Made by a program: the position numbers and the translations under genes. A stretch of DNA of 44,521 bases from Candidatus Nomurabacteria bacterium RIFCSPHIGHO2_12_FULL_42_19 (GTDB lineage Bacteria > Patescibacteriota > Minisyncoccia > Phycocordibacterales > UBA9973), in contig MFUM01000011.1 of the NCBI GenBank assembly GCA_001786955.1, forward strand, positions 1 to 44,521, in the 5' to 3' direction. Below, one piece after another: positions 1 through 7,934 of the stretch; the first letter of the stretch is position 1, and each line of letters opens with the position of its first letter. Under the pieces are notes generated by a model. The model searched no databases. It was not told where the DNA came from and was given only the letters and a program-made list of their open reading frames with translations.

Positions 1-809
1 CTAGCTTGTTTAAAAAAGTTTTGCCAAGTTAAACTACTAGTAGGATTAAAAGCATTTGTCATAGCACCGGAAATATCTTTTTCTTCAACCCCCGTTTTAG
101 CAGAATCTGTTCCACTATCATAAGGCCTACATTCTCCTGTAGTAGCATTTTTATTTACACAAACATCCAATTTATTATAAAAAATCAACGCCAAAATATT
201 AGAGGAATCGATAACTATCTGAGTAAAAAACATAGAAAAGTTTATAAGTAAGGCAATAATTATAACTTTTGCTATCATTTTTTTAGCTTCAGATCCGCCC
301 AAATCCAAAATAATTTTTACGGCTATATAAAGCAGGATAAGTATAAAGAAAATATTTGAAAGGTCACGGACAACTGTCCACGCAGTGGGGATAAAAGTGG
401 ACTTAGCGAATAAGGTACTGCTCAGTGTGATAGTTATTAATACATTGAAAAATTTTGCTGACAATCCAAGTATAAAAGCCGCAACTTGATAAAAAAGACC
501 ATAAGATATTTGTATAACACACCCAGGCCAAATGTCACCGTTGATTATTCCGCATTCCATATAACCAACTTGTTTTTCAAATTCTGACTGTTCTGGCGCT
601 GGTGTTGCTGGCTGCGTTGTCGGTCGCGTTGAAGACCAAACTTTTGGCGGGGTACATTCATTCTGGTTGTAAGAGGTTTCAAACCACACACCATAAGCAT
701 TAGAACTCCAACATTTTTCACCTGCCGCCTGCACATTCTCCACCAGCCCAAAAAGTCCGATTCCGGCCACTATTATCAGTATTAGAATGTAAGGCAAAAA
801 CTTTTTCAT
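1..809 (-). CDS. VirB6/TrbL-like polytopic membrane protein (3' end outside window)
   Basis: The frame opens with ATG at 809 and stays open to the left edge, so at least 269 residues are seen and the C-terminus is missing. It begins with a signal-like hydrophobic segment ending VENVQAAGEK. A Pro/Thr-rich stretch follows, then membrane segments around the phrases WTVVRDLSNIFFILILLYIA and KVIIIALLINFSMFFTQIVI. This RDLxNIFFI / LLINFSxFFT pattern is typical of VirB6/TrbL-like proteins found in many CPR genomes near type IV secretion or pilus genes (family knowledge recalled, not searched). It lies 3 bases downstream of the giant secreted protein gene on the same strand, so co-transcription is likely. 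The exact role (conjugation-like channel, DNA uptake or pilus export) cannot be told from this fragment. Confidence 0.65.
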   Translation of the reverse strand, partial: MKKFLPYILILIIVAGIGLFGLVENVQAAGEKCWSSNAYGVWFETSYNQNECTPPKVWSSTRPTTQPATPAPEQSEFEKQVGYMECGIINGDIWPGCVIQISYGLFYQVAAFILGLSAKFFNVLITITLSSTLFAKSTFIPTAWTVVRDLSNIFFILILLYIAVKIILDLGGSEAKKMIAKVIIIALLINFSMFFTQIVIDSSNILALIFYNKLDVCVNKNATTGECRPYDSGTDSAKTGVEEKDISGAMTNAFNPTSSLTWQNFFKQA

Positions 810-812
810 AAA

Positions 813-3800
813 CTAAAATTGGCTTCTGGTTGCATTTTCCGGCACTTTAATCACTTTTAATATCCCTTTGTTGGTATGTTGGGCGACAACAAAATTCGTC
901 CCGTCAAAGACCGCATCTATTCCGGCAGAACCGGAGTTCGGGGTTCCCGTGTCCAGAACAATGGCATTTTTACTGCTCCAAGGCCTTAATATTACATATG
1001 ATTTATTTGTTGTATTACTTTCTACTGAAGTTGCAATCCAAGGAGCGCCTCTCACCAGAAATACCACCGGTTTGCCTTCAAAACTAAATGACCCGATTTT
1101 TTTATTAGTATCGTTGCCGTTTGGGTCTATGCCCCGCATAGTTGTTCCCCCTCCTGCATAAAGAATATAGCCGCTATTTGTTGCTGTTTCAGACACAGAA
1201 GACAACGGAATGATTGTTTTACTTAAAGTACTTCCGGTCCAGACACATATGTCGGGATTATCACTGCCATCACAAGCATGGACCAAAGTGTTTCCGCTAA
1301 TAGACAGCGCCCCCCCGGGGCCATTTGTAGTCAAAACGGCATTGTCTTTTGCTATTCTTCTTGGATTTGCGGCTAGGTATGAAGCCCAATGACCATCTTT
1401 AGCCGCAAACGTAGTTGCCCAGACTAGAGCCGGACTATCTGTCGTCAGTCTGGCTACCCATTCGCCGATAGTTGCCTCGTATCTAATCATTCCGGTCGGA
1501 TTTTGTATAGTGCCTATTTCACAAATAAAAGTTAGCTTAGTTGTCGTTATCCATTGGCCCGCCAAACATCTGGCTCCGGCAGGCAAATTAGCCGGAGCTT
1601 TAAAATCATAATTTTGCCCGGTATTCAAGTCCGTTACCCAGCTTTCTCCCCAATTTCCATAAGTTACATATTTCCCGTCCGGCGATATTTTAGCCCACCA
1701 TCCGTTGCTTGTCTGCGCAGGACTCCAAGTGCTTATCGGGGTGGCCGGCGTTATCACGCCCGGCGTGCCGCCGCTACTACTGCCGCTTTTCAGTCCGGGA
1801 GCAAACCGAGTCGTGGAATATTCCAATGAAGAGGTGGCGGCGAAACTCCCGTCATTTGTATTTGCGGCTATGACCGGAGAAAAATTACCAAAGCCCCCAA
1901 AGAAAGCCACTCCGCTTTTCAGTTGTGTGCCTGTTGAACTCAATATGTTATATGTGTTTCCAGAATCATTTTGATTTTGGACTATAACCGCATAATTGTT
2001 TGATTTAGAGTTATAAGCGAGTGCTCCTCCCCTACCTGCGCTGCTTATCGTGAGCACCGAACCTCCATCTGCAATGTTGCAACTGTTTAGTATTCTGCCC
2101 TTGGTTGTGGTGCTAGACTTGGAAGGCCAGGAAATCATATATTTTTTATTTACGGAATTATATACGATACTGGTAACTCCTAGACTGTCGTTATCGTAGA
2201 CCGTTTCGGCTCCGAGTGCGCCGGTGGCTGGATTGTATTTTCGAGTAACATTTGTGGTGCCGTTGTCCCTGACATACGCTATACAGTATTCGTTTGCGTT
2301 TGCGGTTTCATTCATGGCGAGTACCGGTACCCAACTTCCGGTGCCCGAGCCAACATCAATGGCAGTTCCGACAACGCCTGACTGGCTGATAGTTATCAAG
2401 TTTGAATCAACGCCCGGATGCCTGTATTCCCAGACAAATGCAAACTGCTTGTTTTGGGAATCGTATTGAAGCACGGAATTTTTGGAGAAGAATGAAGCGG
2501 CCCCCCCGGGATCTTTGAATATTACAAACGGTGCTCCGGACATTGAGCCGTCAGGATTTACAAACCGGCCATAAATTGTTCCCCCGGATGCATCCGGAAA
2601 GCCAATCCACACAACCAGGTATTTATTGATATCCGAAGCGAAAGCAACCTTCGGAGCCATTACCTGAACTGATGCCGCAGTTGTCTGAATTTGGAATTCG
2701 GAAGTAATTGCTGTTCCGGTGTTGCCCATTATTCTTCCGTTTACTCCGCCGCTTACCACCAACCAATTGTTTTGGGCCGGGTTGTAGGCCAGATTTCCTC
2801 CCCACCCGCCGGTGGCATTATATGAAGGGACGGTCGTTCCGCCCCCGCTACCACTGTTGCTGATTTGGATTTGGTATGGATTTGACTCCGTGCTGCCGTC
2901 TCTATAAATTTTAATTGTTGTATTTGTTGTATTTATTTCGGCCGGCACTAAGACCGTGGCTTGGGTCTTGGCAGAATTGACTGTGCCATCAACGGAAGCG
3001 CGTCCGCTTAAGCCATAATAAAATCGTATGGTAACTTTATCGCTTGGTTTGTTAATGGTAGACAAGTTGGTTCCGTTGATGGTGATGGTCGTTGTTCCCG
3101 CCGTAGCTGTCGCAGGAGTAATGGATGATATATATGGAGTACCGTCAGTCGGAGTTGGAGGGAGAGTAACACATATATGGTTTTGTAACACTTGGGGAGG
3201 AGTACAGACCGGGTCGGTCGGTGGTTCAGTGCCTCCACCGCCTGTGCTGCATCCGCAGTCCGTTCCTCCTCCGGAGGCGGTACAGTTGAGGGGAATAAAT
3301 CCTGTGAATTGAGTAGTGGCAGCCTCTCGTATCGTGCTAGCGCTTCCTATAATCGCGTCATATCTCTCCATCATTGTGTCTCCATCCATCCATACGGCGA
3401 TAATGTCTCCGGTGGAAGGATTGTTGTTGCCGTTTAGCACCTCATCAGTTGCATTAAATCCTCTGGATATTAATTCTGTTTCTACAAGAGCCAAAAATGT
3501 TCTAGCATTTTGCCTACCGCCTGATTCTATGTTTGGCAAGTCCCCAACACTTGGATTTTCAGCTAATACCGCATCCATGGCGTCGCGTAGAGCTCCGGCA
3601 TATTGCTCTCCTGTCTCGTCGCATTGCTCACCGCCCCCCCCGAAATCTCCAGTTAAATCCTCAAAATCTTCCGTTATAGGAGTAAGCCCCGGCAGGCTTC
3701 CTTTGTAATCCAGCACATTTGCCTTATATATAAGATCGCAATTCATTTCTATGTTAACCCTTTTTGTGCCAAAGAGGCCAAAGAAGCGGGGCCAATTCAT

Positions 3801-5993
3801 CACATCTTTTCCGTTAACCATAGGTACTTTGGGAACTATGGTGTCGGGGCCTATAAACGAGTTGTGGGAATACCCGCCTTTGATTGGAAAATCACAGAAA
3901 AGATTTTGTTCCGTTCCTTTATCAAGATACGTGCTTTTTCTTCCGCCCGGGTTCGTCCAGCCTTTTTCTGTTCTTTGTTGTTGACACTCGGGGATAAGTT
4001 CATTTAGCTTTTTATATTTATCTATAGCGATGTTTAACTGATTTTTTCTATTATTTATAGTAGCTGTGTTAGAAATTGTATCGCGTGTCGCGTCATATTG
4101 TTGTTTTAACTTTATCAGAACTTTTTCTTCACCAGAACCCGGTTCCGGTTGTTCAGCAATACTATCTAAACCACTTTTTATAGCCTCCAGTCTGGACACT
4201 GCTTGAGTTTTTAATCTTCTTGCATCAATTAATTCATCTGACTCTTGGTAGAGTGTTTCTATTTCATCTACCGCGTCCATATAAATTACTGATTTCGGAA
4301 GTGTAGTCATCATTTTATTATTTATCCAATCTTTGAAGAAATTTACAGCAAATTTCAAGTCTTTGAGAGCTATAGTAGCGGAAGTTGCCTTTTTAGGATC
4401 ATCATCATTTATTTTTTCTGAAAGCAAATTACTATTTCTTTGCATTTCTGAATCAGCCCTAGCTTGCCAGAGAATGTCCGGACCCGGGACGCACATATCT
4501 AGTTCTCGTGTTTTTGGCCAGATGCTACCAAACATTTGAGTGACTCCAGGTTTATCTGGGTCGTCATTACTTATTAATTGAAGTTCTGCTTCAGTATTTT
4601 CTATGTCACCAGGGACATGATCTGTTTTTACCCAACTTCCTTTTTCATCATCGCATTGCGCTTCGGGGACATCTTTTTGATCAGGAGAATTTTGTATATC
4701 ACTGCACGTTCCTATGTCATATCCGTTTATCTGTTTTTTGAATCCACTTAATATGATTTCTTGGTCTGGTCCGGCATCCCAAGTTGCGTTAGGTCCTGCC
4801 GGACTGCCAAGGGTTTGTCCATCATAGCTCCAATCATCTTCTGTCGAAGTTGGTGGATTTGTTCTACTGGTCAGAGAATTTAGTCCTTTGCCGATAAATT
4901 TATTTAATAAAGCATCAACAAGAGCGGAAATGCTGTTGCCCATGGTTGCGCCGAGTTCAGTTAAACGTTGACCCGACCCCAGGGCGGTCATTATCTTATT
5001 TCCGACCACCGAGCCGGGAGTAGTGGTAACCAACCCTCCCGGGCAGGTGTTATCTTTTGTCCATTCGGCTTTTGCTGAATCTCGGAAAGCTTGCCACTCA
5101 ATAATGTCTGCCTCACAAAGTTGTGAATCGGTATCATCAACATATTTTGGATCATTAAAACAATCAGGTGGAGGTTGGGTCCTTTCATAATCAGCCTCGT
5201 TCCATTTGGGTTGTAAAAATTGATTCTTAGTATTATTGTATTTCGGATTTGATGGACAAGTCTGCGGAGACAAGAAGCCCTGGCTTTGCGCTAGGGTTGT
5301 CTGAATTTTCTGCCCAGCGGTCTGGGTTAGGCCCTGAAGTTTCCTCCCGAGTTCCTCGGTGGCGATCATCTGAAAACCAAGATAATTGTTTTGCGGATAC
5401 TGCGTGTTGATGAGAAAGCCGTTCCATCCGCCGACATTAAAATCAGTTTGATACTTCTTTAACAAAATGGGGTCTGTTATAACTTTACTCAAGCTATATT
5501 GTGCGTTATCTGCCAGTTGTCTTTTGTAACTATTTATTGTATTTAAAGCAAAATCCTTGCCGAATGGAAATCTGGCAAGGTCGTAGCCGAACGCATCTAC
5601 TATATTTCTGATTTCATATTTTGCTATGTCTCTAAAAAAGGAATCGGGATTTTCCAAAAAAAGCGGGTTGTTATAATAGCCAGTATTAATCCAGTTTATG
5701 GTGCTTTTGGTCATATCCTGCAGAAGTTTCGAGGCGATGTGCATCAGGATTTGCTTTCCGATTTCTTTGGCGACATTTTTAACTGCAATAACAGTGCTTG
5801 TGGTATTTGCCACGGCGCTTGTCCCGGTGGTTATCGCTGTTGCCCCGGTTTCCACATCCGATACCCAACTAGACCACCAAAAAGCCTCTGCTTGTTCTGG
5901 TCTGGAGAACAAAACAGCCGGTACTAATATTGCGATAAGTAAGAAAATAGAGATGAATTTGATTGTTTTATTTTTAGCTCTCATTTTTTGCAT
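813..5993 (-). CDS. Giant secreted protein with IPT/TIG domain and C-terminal beta-propeller-like region
   Basis: 1726 residues. The N-terminus has a basic start (MQKMRAKNK), a hydrophobic core and a signal peptidase-like AEA site before FWW, so it is probably exported. Residues about 40-400 are helical and mixed in character. Residues about 240-330 and 450-760 contain several Cys. A low-complexity Gly/Thr/Pro stretch near 920-945 leads into an IPT/TIG-type domain at about 948-1045 (starts PYISSITPATATAG). The last 650 residues are repeats of the kind LAYNPAQNNWLVVSGG and AFVWEY, which suggests a WD/Kelch-like propeller. A second in-frame Met lies three codons in and could be the true start. 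It is flanked by the VirB6-like gene and a membrane-anchored Ca-binding-type protein. A surface adhesin or secretion-apparatus subunit is inferred; no enzyme motif is visible. Confidence 0.6.
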   Translation of the reverse strand: MQKMRAKNKTIKFISIFLLIAILVPAVLFSRPEQAEAFWWSSWVSDVETGATAITTGTSAVANTTSTVIAVKNVAKEIGKQILMHIASKLLQDMTKSTINWINTGYYNNPLFLENPDSFFRDIAKYEIRNIVDAFGYDLARFPFGKDFALNTINSYKRQLADNAQYSLSKVITDPILLKKYQTDFNVGGWNGFLINTQYPQNNYLGFQMIATEELGRKLQGLTQTAGQKIQTTLAQSQGFLSPQTCPSNPKYNNTKNQFLQPKWNEADYERTQPPPDCFNDPKYVDDTDSQLCEADIIEWQAFRDSAKAEWTKDNTCPGGLVTTTPGSVVGNKIMTALGSGQRLTELGATMGNSISALVDALLNKFIGKGLNSLTSRTNPPTSTEDDWSYDGQTLGSPAGPNATWDAGPDQEIILSGFKKQINGYDIGTCSDIQNSPDQKDVPEAQCDDEKGSWVKTDHVPGDIENTEAELQLISNDDPDKPGVTQMFGSIWPKTRELDMCVPGPDILWQARADSEMQRNSNLLSEKINDDDPKKATSATIALKDLKFAVNFFKDWINNKMMTTLPKSVIYMDAVDEIETLYQESDELIDARRLKTQAVSRLEAIKSGLDSIAEQPEPGSGEEKVLIKLKQQYDATRDTISNTATINNRKNQLNIAIDKYKKLNELIPECQQQRTEKGWTNPGGRKSTYLDKGTEQNLFCDFPIKGGYSHNSFIGPDTIVPKVPMVNGKDVMNWPRFFGLFGTKRVNIEMNCDLIYKANVLDYKGSLPGLTPITEDFEDLTGDFGGGGEQCDETGEQYAGALRDAMDAVLAENPSVGDLPNIESGGRQNARTFLALVETELISRGFNATDEVLNGNNNPSTGDIIAVWMDGDTMMERYDAIIGSASTIREAATTQFTGFIPLNCTASGGGTDCGCSTGGGGTEPPTDPVCTPPQVLQNHICVTLPPTPTDGTPYISSITPATATAGTTTITINGTNLSTINKPSDKVTIRFYYGLSGRASVDGTVNSAKTQATVLVPAEINTTNTTIKIYRDGSTESNPYQIQISNSGSGGGTTVPSYNATGGWGGNLAYNPAQNNWLVVSGGVNGRIMGNTGTAITSEFQIQTTAASVQVMAPKVAFASDINKYLVVWIGFPDASGGTIYGRFVNPDGSMSGAPFVIFKDPGGAASFFSKNSVLQYDSQNKQFAFVWEYRHPGVDSNLITISQSGVVGTAIDVGSGTGSWVPVLAMNETANANEYCIAYVRDNGTTNVTRKYNPATGALGAETVYDNDSLGVTSIVYNSVNKKYMISWPSKSSTTTKGRILNSCNIADGGSVLTISSAGRGGALAYNSKSNNYAVIVQNQNDSGNTYNILSSTGTQLKSGVAFFGGFGNFSPVIAANTNDGSFAATSSLEYSTTRFAPGLKSGSSSGGTPGVITPATPISTWSPAQTSNGWWAKISPDGKYVTYGNWGESWVTDLNTGQNYDFKAPANLPAGARCLAGQWITTTKLTFICEIGTIQNPTGMIRYEATIGEWVARLTTDSPALVWATTFAAKDGHWASYLAANPRRIAKDNAVLTTNGPGGALSISGNTLVHACDGSDNPDICVWTGSTLSKTIIPLSSVSETATNSGYILYAGGGTTMRGIDPNGNDTNKKIGSFSFEGKPVVFLVRGAPWIATSVESNTTNKSYVILRPWSSKNAIVLDTGTPNSGSAGIDAVFDGTNFVVAQHTNKGILKVIKVPENATRSQF

Positions 5994-6022
5994 TTTCTTG
6001 TCTTTATTATATAGTTTTTTGC

Positions 6023-6941
6023 TTAATTGTTCAATTTCTGCCTGATAGCATCCCTAAGTTCCTTGGCAGCTACTTCCAATATGGCGGTATTTTGTTCATA
6101 CTGACTCATAGCACTAAAAGATACGATAACATCAGTGTCGTAAAGCTTGATATCATTTAAGTTTTCCGTAAATCTTTCAAGCCCGTTTATAAAATCTAAA
6201 TGCAAAGGCGCAAGAAATTGAGGCACGCTCGTTTTTACTGTTGCGTTTATTATTTTATTTGTTGGTTCTATAATTGGATCAAGCTCTGCTAACGCACTGG
6301 TATTAACATTGTTTTCATCGGCTATGAACTTTTGCAATATGTCCGCGACATTTCCTTTAATTGGGTATTTTGCATGAATACTATCCAATGTATCGTTGTA
6401 TTTTTTCACAGCCTGGACGCTGTCATCTTTTATTACTTTGATGTCAGAAAACGTATATATTTTTCTTGGTGGAGAATTCTGGATATGGTCTGCTAAAGAA
6501 CTGCTTATTTTGTCTATTGTCGCCTGGTCCATTTCTCCTTCCTGGTTTAATGTGGCTACGGTAGAGAAAAGTTCTCTGGAAAATTTATCCGTTTCTGTCA
6601 GATTTTCAGTATTCTGGCTATCCCCACCTATCTTCTCGCCTATTCCTTGTTCAGCTTTTAATTTATCTATTGCAACACTGTCTGATATTCCAGGCGCAGT
6701 TTCTTTTTTTGTTGGGTCAGTTCCCCATAAGCTCTCTTCCCAGTCCAACACTCCATCTAGGTCGGTATCTTTATTTACTAAATCTCCTATTAAAGCGTTG
6801 CTATAAGCCAGTCCCTGATTTTCTTTATCTAATTCCGAGTTTGTTGCATTTTTAAATATTAATGGTGTTTTTAGCAAAAAAAGCGCAACAAGAAAAACTA
6901 TCGCAAAAGCAATCCAAATCGTCCTTTTGTTTTTTAACCAA
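6023..6941 (-). CDS. Membrane-anchored protein with thrombospondin type 3 / EF-hand-like repeat; start unclear
   Basis: From the TTG at 6877 the frame gives 284 residues, but the same frame continues upstream through a basic stretch (LKNKR) and a clear membrane anchor (TIWIAFAIVFLVALFLL), so that start is too late. No ATG, GTG or TTG lies in frame upstream. A TTG at 6941 becomes in-frame if one A is removed from the A6 run at 6930-6935; otherwise ATT at 6952 or 6913 would have to serve. After the anchor comes DTDLDGVLDWEESLWGTDP, a classic calcium-binding TSP3-like repeat. The rest is helical and unrecognised. A promoter (TTGATT-16-TATAAT) lies just upstream, so this is the first gene of the surface locus. 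The product is probably an outward-facing anchored partner of the giant protein. Confidence 0.5.
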
Positions 6942-6961
6942 TCTAATTTAATTATAGGCTA

Positions 6962-6989
6962 ATTATACCCCAACACTTATTTAAATCAA
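6962..6989 (-). promoter_or_regulatory. Promoter for the surface-protein locus
   Basis: On the minus strand TTGATT (about 6984-6989) is followed after 16 bases by TATAAT (6962-6967). A second TATAAT overlaps at 6952-6957. Transcription would begin only a few bases before the anchor-coding sequence, leaving almost no leader. Confidence 0.5.
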
Positions 6990-6994
6990 AGGAT

Positions 6995-7079
6995 AATTCC
7001 CGAATTTAACCCTCTAAATCCCCCTTATCAGGGGGCTCATATTTTTACCTCCCTTGAAAAGGGGAGGCTAGGAGGGGTT
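6995..7079. repeat. C/G-run palindromic intergenic repeat after rsmA
   Basis: The gap holds two adjacent hairpins, built from CCCCCTTATCAGGGGG and CCTCCCCTTTTC paired with its complement. The same kind of CCCCCTCC / GGAGGGGG sequence recurs at 34412-34485 and 44096-44150, and inside uvrD (8263-8299) and yraN (17270-17311). It lies just past the rsmA stop and may also end transcription, though no T-tract follows the stems. Confidence 0.55.
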
Positions 7080-7934
7080 TTATTGTTTAGCCAGCGAAAT
7101 CCAGTCCAAAAGCGATAAATCTTCCGCTCTCTTATTTCCCAAGCTATTTACGAAGGCAATGCCTCCGTAATCTTTGTCTTTTAATAGTATTTTGAGGTTG
7201 CTTGAGAGTTTTTTTCTCTTGTGTGCAAAGCCTGTTTTCACTATTTTCCAGAATCTGTCTTCGGCGACTTCATTTTCCTTAAAAATTTTACGGGAAATAT
7301 TTTTTATGACTATAATTGCCGAATCCACCTTCGGCGCCGGGGAAAAATATCGCGCCGGCACCTTCATTATCATTTTTGGCTCCCCATAAGCCTTGACGGA
7401 TATGGAGAGAATGCTCTCTTTTTTATCGGAAGCTAGAATTCTTTTGGCAACTTCGTGCTGGACCATCAGCACCATAGAGGCCGGCTGGTTTTTTGCGGTC
7501 AAGAATTTTTTCAGTATCGCGCCGGTAATGTTGTAGGGAATATTAGCAATTACTTTGTAGGCGCTAGGCTTTAGGCTATAGGCATTAGTATTAAAATTTA
7601 GAATATCTCCGCATACTAGTATGAGAGTATTCGCTTTGATTTCTTTTTTAAATTTAATTTTTAAAAATTCAAAAAGTTCCCGGTCTTTTTCCACGGCGAT
7701 GACAAGTCCGGCTTTTTCCAGCAGTTTTTCCGTCAGTTTTCCTTTGCCCGGACCGATTTCTAAAATTACATCGTCAGATTTTATTTCTCCCGCCTCAATA
7801 ATTTTTCGCAGTGCCGGCTCCGACTTCAAAAAATTTTGACCTAAAGCTTTTTTAGTTCTAACAAATACTAAATTCTCTGCTATCGCAGAATTCTTAGTAT
7901 TTTTGTTTTTAAAATATTTTTTTTCTGACTTCAT
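7080..7934 (-). CDS. rsmA: 16S rRNA (adenine1518/1519-N6)-dimethyltransferase
   Basis: 284 residues, close to the family size of about 270. It dimethylates two adjacent adenines in helix 45 of 16S rRNA late in 30S assembly, using SAM. Visible signatures are the N-terminal GQNFL motif (about residue 32), the SAM-binding EIGPGKGKLTEKLL, an acidic VEKDRE and the catalytic NIPYNITG (usually NLPY). About residues 113-126 (NAYSLKPSAYK) look like an extra peptide from a short repeat placed just before the NIPY motif. The ATG directly follows the uvrD stop codon (TAGATG), so translation is probably coupled to uvrD. The first 28 residues (MKSEKKYFKNKN...) are a basic extension of uncertain use. Confidence 0.93.
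   Translation of the reverse strand: MKSEKKYFKNKNTKNSAIAENLVFVRTKKALGQNFLKSEPALRKIIEAGEIKSDDVILEIGPGKGKLTEKLLEKAGLVIAVEKDRELFEFLKIKFKKEIKANTLILVCGDILNFNTNAYSLKPSAYKVIANIPYNITGAILKKFLTAKNQPASMVLMVQHEVAKRILASDKKESILSISVKAYGEPKMIMKVPARYFSPAPKVDSAIIVIKNISRKIFKENEVAEDRFWKIVKTGFAHKRKKLSSNLKILLKDKDYGGIAFVNSLGNKRAEDLSLLDWISLAKQ

Noticed and set aside
545-751. Minus-strand reading frame of 68 codons
   Set aside because: It lies in another frame of the left-edge VirB6-like gene, whose own frame runs open from 809 to the window edge.
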